Source: Marinomonas foliarum (GTDB taxonomy: Bacteria > Pseudomonadota > Gammaproteobacteria > Pseudomonadales > Marinomonadaceae). Taken from it: a DNA stretch of 64,000 bases. Shown here in pieces: positions 53,099 through 61,959 of the stretch. Within the stretch, counting starts at the first letter, position 1. Each line of letters opens with the position of its first letter. The notes under the pieces are model-generated. The model was not told the DNA's origin. It did not search any database and saw nothing but the letters and a program-made list of their open reading frames with translations. The stretch covers positions 1 through 64,000 of the forward strand of contig NZ_QPJQ01000015.1 in NCBI RefSeq assembly GCF_003337275.1. The letters are read 5' to 3'. The position numbers were made by a program, and so were the translations under genes.

Positions 53099-56000
53099 AT
53101 GTCTAATTTCTTTATTGCGCGGCCCAACTTTGCTTGGGTAATTGCAATCTTTATTTTGTTGGCAGGGTTGCTTGCTTTGCCAACGCTACCGGTATCGCAA
53201 TTTCCGGTCGTCGCGCCACCGCAGATTACGGTAAGTGCTACGTACCCTGGAGCATCTGCTCAGGTGTTGGTGGACTCGGTGACTAGTGTTATCGAAGAAG
53301 AGCTAAATGGCGCGAAAGGTTTGCTCTATTTTGATTCGTCTAGTAACGCCAATGGTATTGCTCAGATTACTGCGTCTTTTGAACCGGGTACTGACCCAGA
53401 TTTGGCTCAGGTCGATATACAAAACCGACTCAAAAAAGCCGAAGCCCGTTTACCAAGTAGTGTTATTGCACAAGGTGTACAAGTAGACCAAGCGAGCTCT
53501 GGCTTCTTGATGATTTATGCGCTGACTTTCAAAGGGGATGATTCGTCTAAAAGTATCGTTGCCTTGGCCGATTACGCAGCACGTAATATTAACAATAATA
53601 TTCGTCGTGTAGAGGGTGTTGGTAAGCTGCAATATTTCGGTACCGAAGCGGCTATGCGAGTTTGGGTTTCTCCTGAGAAGCTGTTGAGTTACGGATTATC
53701 CATTGGTGATGTTAATAACGCGATTAGAAACCAAAACGTACAGGTTCCAGCGGGTAGCTTTGGTGGTCGCCCAGCGGATAATGAACAAGAGCTAACAGCC
53801 AGTTTGGTGGTGAAAGGCTTTTTAGAAGATCCTGAAGAGTTTCGTAATATCGTATTACGCAGTAGCTCCGATGGCTCTGCCGTGTATCTTAAAGACGTTG
53901 CTCGCGTTGAACTAGGCAAGCAAGACTATAACTTTGAGACCCGTTTGAATGGTCGAAAAGCCGTGATGGGGGCCGTGCAATTATCGCCTGGTGCAAATGC
54001 CATAGAAACAGTGAAAGCGGTTAAAGCCCGTGCTGCAGAATTGGAAGAAACTTTCCCCGATGATATTCAAATCAGTTTCCCTTATGACACGTCTAAATTC
54101 GTTAGCGCTGCGATTGAAAAAGTAATTTACACCTTGCTTGAAGCTATTTTGTTGGTTTTCTTAGTGATGTTGCTGTTCTTGCAGAATTTACGCTATACCT
54201 TGATTCCGACTATCGTAGTGCCAGTGTGTATTTTAGGTACCTTTGCGGTGATGTCTTTCATAGGCTTTTCAGTCAATATGATGACCATGTTTGGTATGGT
54301 GTTGGCGATTGGTATCTTGGTGGATGACGCCATTGTCGTGGTGGAAAACGTCGAGCGAATTATGGCGGAAGAAGGGCTTCCTCCGAAAGAAGCAACGATT
54401 AAAGCAATGGGACAAGTGTCTGGTGCCATTGTTGGTATCACTTTGGTGTTGTCTGCGGTGTTTGTTCCTCTGGCATTTATGAGCGGTTCCGTTGGTATTA
54501 TTTATCAACAGTTCTCTATGTCGCTTGCCGTTTCTATTATGTTGTCTGGTATTTTGGCACTGACATTTACACCAGCGTTATGTGCCACCATATTGAAGCC
54601 GATCAACACAGAAGAACATCATGAAAAAGGTGGTTTCTTTGGCTGGTTTAACCGTAAGTTTGCCACTTTAACAAGCCGTTATTCGACATTAAATAGTAAG
54701 TTGGTTAGCCGTTCTGGACGTTTCATGTTGGTGTATCTTGTGCTGATTGCTGGCCTTGGTTATACCTATGTGCATTTGCCTGAATCTTTTGTTCCAACGG
54801 AAGACCAAGGCTATATGATTGTAGATGTGCAGCTTCCGGCTGGTGCTACTTTTTCTCGAACCAATGAGACAATGAAAAATGTTGAAGCGTTTTTAGGTCA
54901 GCGTGATGCGGTAGAGAATGTTGTTTCCGTTATGGGCTTTAGTTTCTCTGGTATGGGGGCGAATGCCGGCTTGCTATTCCCGACTTTTACCGATTGGTCT
55001 GCCCGCGAGCAATCATTGACGGATGAAACGACGGCCTTTAACCAGTTTGCCGGTAGCATTTCTGACGGCCGATCTATGGCGGTTGCGCCACCGGCTATTG
55101 AAGGTATGGGTAACTCTGGTGGTTTCTCACTACGATTACAGGACCGAAGCAACTTAGGACGAGAAGCGTTAACCAACGCGCGTAATGTGGTTCTAGGTCA
55201 AGCAAATGCATCTCCAATCATCGCTTACGCCATGATGGAAGGTTTAGAAGACGCACCTCAGCTTAGGATCGATATCGATCGTAAAAAAGCCACAGCTTTG
55301 GGCGTGGGTTTTGAATCGATTAATAATGCGGTATCAACGGCATATGGTTCTGCTTCTGTTAACGACTTCACCAATGCTGGTCGTTTGCAACGAGTAGTCG
55401 TTCAGGCGGATGTTGCTGACCGTATGACGCCTGAGCGCGTGTTAGAGCTGCAAGTGATGAATGATGAAGGCAACCTAGTTCCTATGCGTTCATTCGCAAG
55501 TAGCTTGTGGGAAATAGGGCCGGTTCAGGTGTCTCGTTACAATGGTTATCCAGCTTATAAAATTTCTGGGAGCCCTATGCCAGGTTATAGTTCGGGTGAT
55601 GCCATGCTTGAAATTGAGCGCATAGTAGACACTTTGCCAAAAGGCATTGGCTTTGAGTGGACGGGACTGTCTTACCAAGAGAAATCGGCGGGTTCTCAAG
55701 CACCTATGTTGTTGGCTATTTCAATATTAGTGGTCTTCTTGTTGTTAGTTGCATTGTACGAAAGCTGGTCTATTCCGTTTTCGGTTATTTTGATTATTCC
55801 AATTGGTGCTTTGGGTGCGGTTGCGGCTGTGTATCTAACGGGAATGTCTAATGACGTCTACTTTAAGGTTGGCTTGATTACTATTATTGGTTTGTCAGCG
55901 AAGAATGCGATCTTGATTGTTGAGTTTGCTAAAGACCTTTATAAGCAAGGATATTCCTTGAGAGACTCTGCAATCGAAGCTGCCAAACTGCGCTTCCGTC

Positions 56001-56200
56001 CAATTATTATGACGTCTATGGCCTTTATTTTAGGGGTTGTGCCGTTAACATTAGCTTCCGGAGCTGGGGCTGCTAGTCAGCACTCTTTGGGTGTGAGTGT
56101 TATCGGTGGCATGATCTCTGCGACATTATTAGGTGTGTTGTTTGTCCCTGTGTTCTTTACATGGGTGCTTGGACGCTTTCAAAAAAAAGCAGTGTCATAA
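53099..56200 (+). CDS. RND multidrug efflux pump, AcrB/MexB (HAE1) type
   Basis: 1033 residues, 12 membrane helices in two repeats. NFFIARPNFAWVIAIFILLAG start; porter-domain text FPVVAPPQITVSATYPGASA; proton-relay helix GILVDDAIVVVENVERIM with paired Asp; partner Lys in the helix near SAKNAILIVEFAKDL; and FVPTEDQGY. Drug/proton antiport trimer. No outer-membrane channel gene is adjacent, so a TolC-type protein elsewhere must complete it. A terminator follows the stop. Confidence 0.96.
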   Translation: MSNFFIARPNFAWVIAIFILLAGLLALPTLPVSQFPVVAPPQITVSATYPGASAQVLVDSVTSVIEEELNGAKGLLYFDSSSNANGIAQITASFEPGTDPDLAQVDIQNRLKKAEARLPSSVIAQGVQVDQASSGFLMIYALTFKGDDSSKSIVALADYAARNINNNIRRVEGVGKLQYFGTEAAMRVWVSPEKLLSYGLSIGDVNNAIRNQNVQVPAGSFGGRPADNEQELTASLVVKGFLEDPEEFRNIVLRSSSDGSAVYLKDVARVELGKQDYNFETRLNGRKAVMGAVQLSPGANAIETVKAVKARAAELEETFPDDIQISFPYDTSKFVSAAIEKVIYTLLEAILLVFLVMLLFLQNLRYTLIPTIVVPVCILGTFAVMSFIGFSVNMMTMFGMVLAIGILVDDAIVVVENVERIMAEEGLPPKEATIKAMGQVSGAIVGITLVLSAVFVPLAFMSGSVGIIYQQFSMSLAVSIMLSGILALTFTPALCATILKPINTEEHHEKGGFFGWFNRKFATLTSRYSTLNSKLVSRSGRFMLVYLVLIAGLGYTYVHLPESFVPTEDQGYMIVDVQLPAGATFSRTNETMKNVEAFLGQRDAVENVVSVMGFSFSGMGANAGLLFPTFTDWSAREQSLTDETTAFNQFAGSISDGRSMAVAPPAIEGMGNSGGFSLRLQDRSNLGREALTNARNVVLGQANASPIIAYAMMEGLEDAPQLRIDIDRKKATALGVGFESINNAVSTAYGSASVNDFTNAGRLQRVVVQADVADRMTPERVLELQVMNDEGNLVPMRSFASSLWEIGPVQVSRYNGYPAYKISGSPMPGYSSGDAMLEIERIVDTLPKGIGFEWTGLSYQEKSAGSQAPMLLAISILVVFLLLVALYESWSIPFSVILIIPIGALGAVAAVYLTGMSNDVYFKVGLITIIGLSAKNAILIVEFAKDLYKQGYSLRDSAIEAAKLRFRPIIMTSMAFILGVVPLTLASGAGAASQHSLGVSVIGGMISATLLGVLFVPVFFTWVLGRFQKKAVS

Positions 56201-56239
56201 GACGCATTCATTTGCGTTTGAAAAATGAGTGAGCGTTCG

Positions 56240-56269
56240 AAAAGCCGACTTTATGTCGGCTTTTCTTTT
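56240..56269 (+). terminator. Terminator of the RND operon
   Basis: 10-bp stem AAAAGCCGAC/GTCGGCTTTT, 5-nt loop, then a T-run. Confidence 0.88.
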
Positions 56270-56486
56270 TGTCATTCATTGTTATTTACTCCTCTTTCTT
56301 TCAGATTCTTTGCTAGAATTCTCTCGTCTGTGTTCTCTTAGAAGCGCTTTTTTAATAGAGACGGCTTTCAGATAGATATTTGCCGCGCCACAAGCGCTGC
56401 AAATTGGGTGTGTCCTAGCAATATATGGTAGGGCTTTAGATAATAAGCATGCGGCTTTGCTGCCTGTTTCTTTGGTGATTCTTTTA

Positions 56487-57107
56487 ATGAGTTTATTGAT
56501 CTCGACTTGGATTAAGTTCTTCTTTCTCTTCGCGCCGTTTTTTGTGTTGTCTATGTTTCTTGCGTTAACGCGCGGGGAGTCTTCAACTTCTCGTCGACAG
56601 GTGGCGAATAAAGCGATTATTGCCTCTGTGGCGATATCGATTGTGTTGTTGTTTTTTGGTGGCAGTTTGTTTGCCGTATTAGGCATCACATTGGATTCTT
56701 TCCGTATTGGCTCTGGTATCTTGCTGTTTATGTCTGCCTTGAGCTTGGTTCGTGATGGGACACGTAATCATGCTGTGGGTATGCCAAGCGAAGAACGTGA
56801 CGATGTGTCAGTTGTACCTCTGGCAGTGCCAACCATTATTGGGCCTGCGACTATTGGTACGATTCTGGTTTATGGCGCTGAATTGCAAGGTTGGGATTTA
56901 ATTATCGGCTTATGCGGTTTGTTGTTGGCGTTGGGTACCTTAGCGATGATTTTGTATTCTGGTTCCTTGATCGAGAAAATGCTGGGTCGAACCGGCTTGA
57001 ATGTCTTGTCTAAAATTACAGGTTTGATTTTGGCGGCTATGGCTGCGCAAATCTTTATGAGCGGTGTGATGGGATTTATAGAACCTGTTACAACAGCTGT
57101 TAGCTAG
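56487..57107 (+). CDS. MarC-family membrane protein
   Basis: 206 residues from ATG 56487; an upstream TTG 56457 has no ribosome site. Six membrane helices with APFFVLSMFLALTRG, FRIGSGILLFMSALSLV and PLAVPTIIGPATIGTILVYG, the two repeats of the MarC/UPF0056 (NAAT) family. Function is unresolved; the old link to multiple antibiotic resistance is not supported in E. coli. Independent unit between RND and zinc operons. Confidence 0.85.
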   Translation: MSLLISTWIKFFFLFAPFFVLSMFLALTRGESSTSRRQVANKAIIASVAISIVLLFFGGSLFAVLGITLDSFRIGSGILLFMSALSLVRDGTRNHAVGMPSEERDDVSVVPLAVPTIIGPATIGTILVYGAELQGWDLIIGLCGLLLALGTLAMILYSGSLIEKMLGRTGLNVLSKITGLILAAMAAQIFMSGVMGFIEPVTTAVS

Positions 57108-57174
57108 GCGGTAATAAGTTAAATCTTGTACAAATTGCGGCGTTTCTAGGCTTTGGCTTCTCCTTGACTTTGAG

Positions 57175-57191
57175 TTGTTATATCATAACAA
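57175..57191. promoter_or_regulatory. Zur box in front of the zinc operon
   Basis: TTGTTAT-ATC-ATAACAA is a perfect 7-bp inverted repeat matching the core of the enterobacterial Zur site (TGTTATAnTATAACA type). It overlaps the likely -10 of a promoter with -35 TTGACT at 57164-57169, and lies 31 bp before the first ATG. zur is the second gene of the operon. Confidence 0.75.
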
Positions 57192-57221
57192 AATTCTGTC
57201 CAGTCTCGGTGATAACCCATT

Positions 57222-58208
57222 ATGGCAAAGAACGTCGCTTTTTTATTTTTCTCTTTCTTTTGTTTGAGCTCGCCTCTCTATGCCGCGATGGATTTTGCGG
57301 TGTATCAAGACTTTATTCAGTGGATTCTTGCTCAGCAGGCCACCTTTCATCGTGAGCTTGTGACTTTGGTGCGCTCTATTAGCAAGGGCGGCAGCCCTGT
57401 TTTATTGTGGGGATTAATCTCTACCAGTTTCTTTTATGGCGTGTTTCACGCGGCAGGTCCTGGGCATGGGAAGGCGGTAATTTCGGCTTATATGCTGGCG
57501 AGCAAAGCACCATTACGTCGCGGAGTTAGCTTGGCTTTTTTATGTGCTGGCGTTCAAGCAGTGATGGCGGTATTAGTCATTTTGGTGTTGAGCCAAGTAT
57601 TTTCCTTGGCGGGAAAAGCCATGCAAATCAGTCGTTTCTTTGAAGTGGCGAGTTTTGCTGCGGTTGGTTTGATTGGTGTGTGGATTCTTGTGCGCTTATT
57701 ACGCGGCCAGTCTGGTTGTGGTCATGATCACTCGCAAGATCATTTAGAAGAGCACCATAACCATTCTCATGAGGGTCACACACATGAAGGTCATTCCCAT
57801 GGAAGTCATGGTCACTCGCACAGCCACTCTCATGATCATACTTGCTGTGCACACCATGAAGACGAGGCAAAAACCGCCCGTCGGAGTATTTGGGCCATGG
57901 TGGCTGCGGTTGGTATTCGTCCTTGTACTGGGGCCATTTTGGTTTTGTTATTTTCTTTGAGCACGGGTATTTTTGTTTGGGGCCTGGTGGCGACTTTTGC
58001 CATGGCGTTAGGCACAGCAATTACGGTTGCCTCTTTGGCGGGTGTCAGTGTGTTTGTGCGCGATACCGGCTTTGCGTTAAGCAGTGAGCATCGCGTTTGG
58101 CGACAACGAGTGTCGCGCGCGTTTGGTTTTATTGCCGCTTTCGCTTTGATCATCATCAGTACTTCAATGATTTGGAGCTACTTAAGTAATGCAGGAAGGG
58201 CTTTCTAA
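57222..58208 (+). CDS. NicO/RcnA-like metal transporter with His-rich loop
   Basis: 328 residues. Signal-like first helix, then about six membrane helices. Family motifs: FFYGVFHAAGPGHGKAVISAY and VGIRPCTGAILVLLFSL. A cytosolic or periplasmic loop (about 165-210) has over 20 His residues. NicO members move Ni2+ or Co2+, but the Zur box and downstream zur-znuCB indicate zinc here (inference). Last base overlaps the zur start (TAATG), so translation is coupled. Confidence 0.87.
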   Translation: MAKNVAFLFFSFFCLSSPLYAAMDFAVYQDFIQWILAQQATFHRELVTLVRSISKGGSPVLLWGLISTSFFYGVFHAAGPGHGKAVISAYMLASKAPLRRGVSLAFLCAGVQAVMAVLVILVLSQVFSLAGKAMQISRFFEVASFAAVGLIGVWILVRLLRGQSGCGHDHSQDHLEEHHNHSHEGHTHEGHSHGSHGHSHSHSHDHTCCAHHEDEAKTARRSIWAMVAAVGIRPCTGAILVLLFSLSTGIFVWGLVATFAMALGTAITVASLAGVSVFVRDTGFALSSEHRVWRQRVSRAFGFIAAFALIIISTSMIWSYLSNAGRAF

Positions 58209-58708
58209 TGAAACATGAAGACTCGCATCAGCACGTCCATCACAACCATAATGACTGTATTGAGAGTGCGTTGAGCACGGCGGAAGCGCTGTGTGTCCAG
58301 CAGGGGCAGCGACTAACGAAAGTACGCCGTCGCGCATTGGAATTAATCTGGGAAAGTCATCGACCGCTTGGTGCTTATCAGCTATTGGCGAAGTTGGCCG
58401 AAGAAGGGTTTAACTCTGCACCACCAACGGTTTATCGTGCATTGGATTTTCTTTTAGGCGCAGGCTTGATTCACAAAGTTGAATCGATGAACGCTTACCT
58501 TGGTTGTGCCCATGCAGACAAAGCTCACAAAGGCTATTTCTTGATTTGCGACGAATGTCACAATGTTATGGAATTTGATTACCAAGATATTCATGCGGCG
58601 TTGGTTGAAAAGGCTGCACATCAAGGTTTTGAACTGCGAGCTGAAACCATTGAGTTAACGGGGTTGTGCGCGAAATGTAAGGAACAATCAGCAGGAGCAA
58701 GCGCGTGA
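58208..58708 (+). CDS. zur: Zinc uptake regulator, Fur family
   Basis: 166 residues. His-rich N-terminus (HQHVHHNHN), winged [20 protein letters not shown] and [23 protein letters not shown]. Structural zinc cysteines CDECHNV and CAKCKEQ. Represses zinc-uptake genes when zinc-bound; the site at 57175 makes the operon autoregulated. Overlaps the neighbours on both sides (TAATG with nicO, GTGA with znuC). Confidence 0.93.
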   Translation: MKHEDSHQHVHHNHNDCIESALSTAEALCVQQGQRLTKVRRRALELIWESHRPLGAYQLLAKLAEEGFNSAPPTVYRALDFLLGAGLIHKVESMNAYLGCAHADKAHKGYFLICDECHNVMEFDYQDIHAALVEKAAHQGFELRAETIELTGLCAKCKEQSAGASA

Positions 58709-59481
58709 GTAAACGATTGGTTGCTTTTGACAAAATTGGTATAGCGTTTGATGGCCGAGTGTTGCTCGAAAATATAGATATGACGATCAGCGAAGGGGAA
58801 ATTGTCACCCTGATTGGCCCAAACGGTAGCGGTAAAAGTACGCTGATTCGTACCCTGTTAGGCTTGCAAGAAGCCACGTCAGGCGAAGTGGTAAGACACA
58901 AAACCTTGCGTATCGGTTATATGCCGCAAAAGCTGCATATCGATCCGACCCTGCCATTAACGGTAAAGCATTTCTTGGCCTTGGTGCGTGGTGTCGATAA
59001 GCAACAGATTCTTCCAACACTCGAAAAACTTGGCATTGGTCATTTGCTCCAATCCCAAGTACATGTGTTGTCTGGTGGCGAAACGCAGCGCGTATTATTG
59101 GCTCGCGCTTTGTTGAATCGACCGAATTTATTGGTACTTGATGAGCCTGTTCAAGGCGTGGATGTGAATGGGCAAGTGGAACTTTATAACCTGATTGAAG
59201 GCATTCGTAATGAGCTAAATTGCGGTGTTTTGATGGTGTCTCATGATTTGCATTTGGTGATGGCGAAAACCGATACCGTGGTCTGTATTAATCAGCATGT
59301 GTGCTGTTCAGGTAGTCCGCAACACGTTACAGGTCATCCAGCCTATCAAGCTTTGTTTGGCGTACCAGGAGCAGACGAATCCATCGCGATTTATGCCCAT
59401 CAGCATGATCATGTGCATGATGAACACGGTAGTATTTTGTCGGACGATGGCGATGCCCATGCCCATTGTAAACATCATTAA
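58705..59481 (+). CDS. znuC: Zinc ABC transporter ATPase
   Basis: 258 residues, GTG start overlapping the zur stop. Walker [11 protein letters not shown]-loop MPQKLHID, signature LSGGETQRV, Walker [12 protein letters not shown]-loop VSHDLHLV. The C-terminal extension is His-rich ([18 protein letters not shown]), typical of ZnuC. Energises zinc import with ZnuB and a separate ZnuA. Confidence 0.95.
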   Translation: MSKRLVAFDKIGIAFDGRVLLENIDMTISEGEIVTLIGPNGSGKSTLIRTLLGLQEATSGEVVRHKTLRIGYMPQKLHIDPTLPLTVKHFLALVRGVDKQQILPTLEKLGIGHLLQSQVHVLSGGETQRVLLARALLNRPNLLVLDEPVQGVDVNGQVELYNLIEGIRNELNCGVLMVSHDLHLVMAKTDTVVCINQHVCCSGSPQHVTGHPAYQALFGVPGADESIAIYAHQHDHVHDEHGSILSDDGDAHAHCKHH

Positions 59482-59519
59482 TCACACCTAAGTTAGCCGA
59501 TATTGGAGTTAGTTAAACC

Positions 59520-60311
59520 ATGTTAGATCTTTTACTGAGAGCCTTGTTTGGTGGGTTAGGTGTGGCGGCGGTCGCTGGGCCGCTAGGGGCCTTTGTTGTG
59601 TGGCGACGCATGGCGTATTTTGGTGATACCTTGGCGCATTCTGCCTTGTTAGGCGTGGCGTTAGGCTTTTTATTCGACATCAACTTGAATCTTGCCATTA
59701 TTGTGTTGTGTGTGGGCTTGGCCTTGGTGCTGGTGACGTTGCAGAAGAAGCACATTATTGCCACGGATACTTTGTTGGGGATTTTGGCGCATTCCGCTTT
59801 GTCGCTTGGTCTAGTGGCGGTGAGTTTCCTCGATAACATTCGCATCGATTTGATGGCGTATTTATTTGGTGATTTGCTGGCGATTAACCAAGCCGATGTG
59901 TATTGGATTTATGGCGGTGGTTTGGCGGTTATCGCGCTATTGGTGACTTTCTGGAAGCCATTGCTCGCCGTTACCGTAAACGAAGAATTGGCAAAAGTAG
60001 AAGGTTATCCGGTAGAGGCGATTCGTTTATTGTTGATGTTGCTGGTGGCTTTGGTGATTGCCGTGGCGATGAAAATCGTCGGTGTGCTGCTGATTACCTC
60101 TTTGATGATCATTCCCGCAGCAACCGCACGGAAGCTGTCGAAGACGCCGATTCAAATGGCGTCGTTCGCTAGCTTGATTGGCTGCTTGTCGGTGTGTGGT
60201 GGCTTGTGGGCGTCTTATCGTTGGGACACACCAACAGGCCCAAGTGTTGTCGTCTGCGCGGCCTTGTTGTTCCTAGTGGCTTACACTCTGCCATTTAAAC
60301 GCTTACGTTAG
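59520..60311 (+). CDS. znuB: Zinc ABC transporter permease
   Basis: 263 residues, about eight to nine membrane helices, ABC-3 family: GPLGAFVVWRRMAYFGDTLAHSALLG, DTLLGILAHSALSLG, VKIVGVLL-type (AMKIVGVLLITSLMIIPAATAR). Last gene of the operon; znuA is not present in this window. Confidence 0.94.
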   Translation: MLDLLLRALFGGLGVAAVAGPLGAFVVWRRMAYFGDTLAHSALLGVALGFLFDINLNLAIIVLCVGLALVLVTLQKKHIIATDTLLGILAHSALSLGLVAVSFLDNIRIDLMAYLFGDLLAINQADVYWIYGGGLAVIALLVTFWKPLLAVTVNEELAKVEGYPVEAIRLLLMLLVALVIAVAMKIVGVLLITSLMIIPAATARKLSKTPIQMASFASLIGCLSVCGGLWASYRWDTPTGPSVVVCAALLFLVAYTLPFKRLR

Positions 60312-60337
60312 TTTATTCGGTGTTTTTATAGGCAGGC

Positions 60338-60529
60338 TTATTTATCGTCCGATTCCTTTGCTTTGGAGTAGGACTTTGATAAGCCGCGGATCATTTCCAT
60401 TTGTTTGCCAAATTGACGACACGGTCCACAGATTGCCGTGTGCATGGCTAGGTTGATTTTTTCTTTAGCGGATAAAGGGCGGTCCAGTTTCTCCGAGAGC
60501 ATCTGGGTCGCTTGTTTGCATTTCATCAT
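60338..60529 (-). CDS. Short zf-HC2 putative anti-sigma factor
   Basis: 63 residues, starting at ATG 60529 that overlaps the sigma-factor stop codon; AAGGAG lies 8 nt upstream. Zinc motif HTAICGPCRQ (HX3CX2C) near the centre, with an early Cys (MMKCKQA). No membrane segment. ZAS-type zinc proteins bind and inhibit ECF sigma factors, often redox-sensitive. Translational coupling supports a sigma/anti-sigma pair. Confidence 0.8.
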   Translation of the reverse strand: MMKCKQATQMLSEKLDRPLSAKEKINLAMHTAICGPCRQFGKQMEMIRGLSKSYSKAKESDDK

Positions 60530-61158
60530 TACGATGTCTCCTTCTGAAACCAGTGATCTTCTAGACATTCTCGTAAGCGCAGCCGAGCGCGATACAAGGT
60601 GACGTTTAGGCTGCTGACGGTTACTTCTTCGTTATGGCAGATTTCAGGTGTGTCCATTTCGAGGAATTCGCGCATCATAAATAATCGGCCGTACTTGGCT
60701 GGTAGCGCATCTAAACAAGCATCGAAGATTCGCCAGAAGTGTGTGTTTTCAACGCCATGTTCTGGTTGATCCCATTTTTTGGGCCGCTCATCTTTTTGCC
60801 AGTGACCATTTTCTTCGAACAAGTGCTCTATTAACGCGTCGCCATTTAGGTTCGGCCCATCTTCGAGCTGACTGGCTGCCGTGTGGCGTTTTTCTTTGCG
60901 CAATAAGTCGATGATTTTGTTCTTTAAAATGGAAAACACCCAAGTCTTAAACGCGGCTTGTCGCGCAAAACGATCAATATTTTGATACGCAGAGATCATC
61001 GCTTCTTGTACTGCGTCTTCGGCAATCTGATTGTCTCGAACTTGAAGCCTTGCGAACTTCAGCATCTGTGTACGTAAATCTTCAATAAAAACAGTATCCT
61101 GAAAGATATTTACTGCTGCTGAAGAATCTATTTCAACAGAAACATTCGCATTAGTCAT
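60529..61158 (-). CDS. ECF-type RNA polymerase sigma factor
   Basis: 209 residues. Region 2: LRTQMLKFARLQVRDNQIAEDAVQEAMISAY and FKTWVFSILKNKIIDLLRKEKR. A linker of about 60 residues is longer than usual. Region 4: LDALPAKYGRLFMMREFLEMDTPEIC then SSLNVTLYRARLRLRECLE. Paired with a cytosolic zf-HC2 protein. Target regulon is not deducible; no promoter preference can be read. Confidence 0.92.
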   Translation of the reverse strand: MTNANVSVEIDSSAAVNIFQDTVFIEDLRTQMLKFARLQVRDNQIAEDAVQEAMISAYQNIDRFARQAAFKTWVFSILKNKIIDLLRKEKRHTAASQLEDGPNLNGDALIEHLFEENGHWQKDERPKKWDQPEHGVENTHFWRIFDACLDALPAKYGRLFMMREFLEMDTPEICHNEEVTVSSLNVTLYRARLRLRECLEDHWFQKETS

Positions 61159-61235
61159 TTAAGCCTCGGAGTGTGTGTGGTCATTAGACGATCTTGGTCT
61201 GGCTTTTATTACTATTTTAACCGTAATTTTTCTAT

Positions 61236-61793
61236 CTATCGGCTTATTTCGGATTCAGCTTTTGCTTCAGCCAAGTACTCGTCTTTCAATTTAACGTAAT
61301 TAAGTCCGGCATATTGAAAGTATTCGATTTCTTTGGCGTTAAGTGGACGGATTTGCTTAACAGGGGAGCCCATGTACATAAAACCGGTTTCTAAACGCTT
61401 ACCTGGTGGCACCAAAGAGCCAGCGCCTATGATAACTTCGTCTTCAATCACGGCACCGTCTAGGATTGTCGTTCCCATACCGACTAGGACTCGGTTGCCA
61501 ATGGTACAGCCATGTAACATCGCCATGTGACCCACTGTCACATCGTCGCCAATGTCCAAAGGGTGGCCTTCAGGTTTGTAGGTACTCGCATGAGTAATGT
61601 GCAAGCAGGAGTTGTCTTGAATACTGGTGCGAGCACCAATACGGATGCGATGCATGTCGCCACGGATCGCCACCAAAGGCCAAACCGAGCTGTCTTCGCC
61701 AATGGTGACATCGCCAATGATCACGGCATTGTCATCGACCCATACACGGTCGCCTAGTTGTGGTGTTTTGCCACGGAAAGATTTCATCACCAT
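61236..61793 (-). CDS. Gamma-class carbonic anhydrase-like protein
   Basis: 185 residues; left-handed beta-helix hexapeptides throughout (VIIGDVTIGEDSSVWPLVAIRGD cited in part). Zinc-site His: HITHAS, then GHMAMLHGCTIG. YrdA/CaiE/gamma-CA family trimer. Bicarbonate activity is unproven for many members, and some transfer acyl groups. Divergent from prlC, which is a frequent arrangement in related genomes (recollection, not checked). Confidence 0.9.
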   Translation of the reverse strand: MVMKSFRGKTPQLGDRVWVDDNAVIIGDVTIGEDSSVWPLVAIRGDMHRIRIGARTSIQDNSCLHITHASTYKPEGHPLDIGDDVTVGHMAMLHGCTIGNRVLVGMGTTILDGAVIEDEVIIGAGSLVPPGKRLETGFMYMGSPVKQIRPLNAKEIEYFQYAGLNYVKLKDEYLAEAKAESEISR

Positions 61794-61959
61794 ATACTGC
61801 TCTCTTACAGGATTTGATTAATAGAAAGTGTTAATAAACGAAGGAACTATTAACACAATAGCGTTTTATGCATTGAAAAAGTGTTAAGACAACCTATCTT
61901 ATTAAGCATAGTATTGACCAATGCATTACAGCGTTCAATTTTTAAAAGGATATCATGAT

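Noticed and set aside
56282-56689. 135-codon - strand frame overlapping marC
   Set aside because: Antisense to marC, with Lys/Arg/Asn-rich composition typical of shadow frames.
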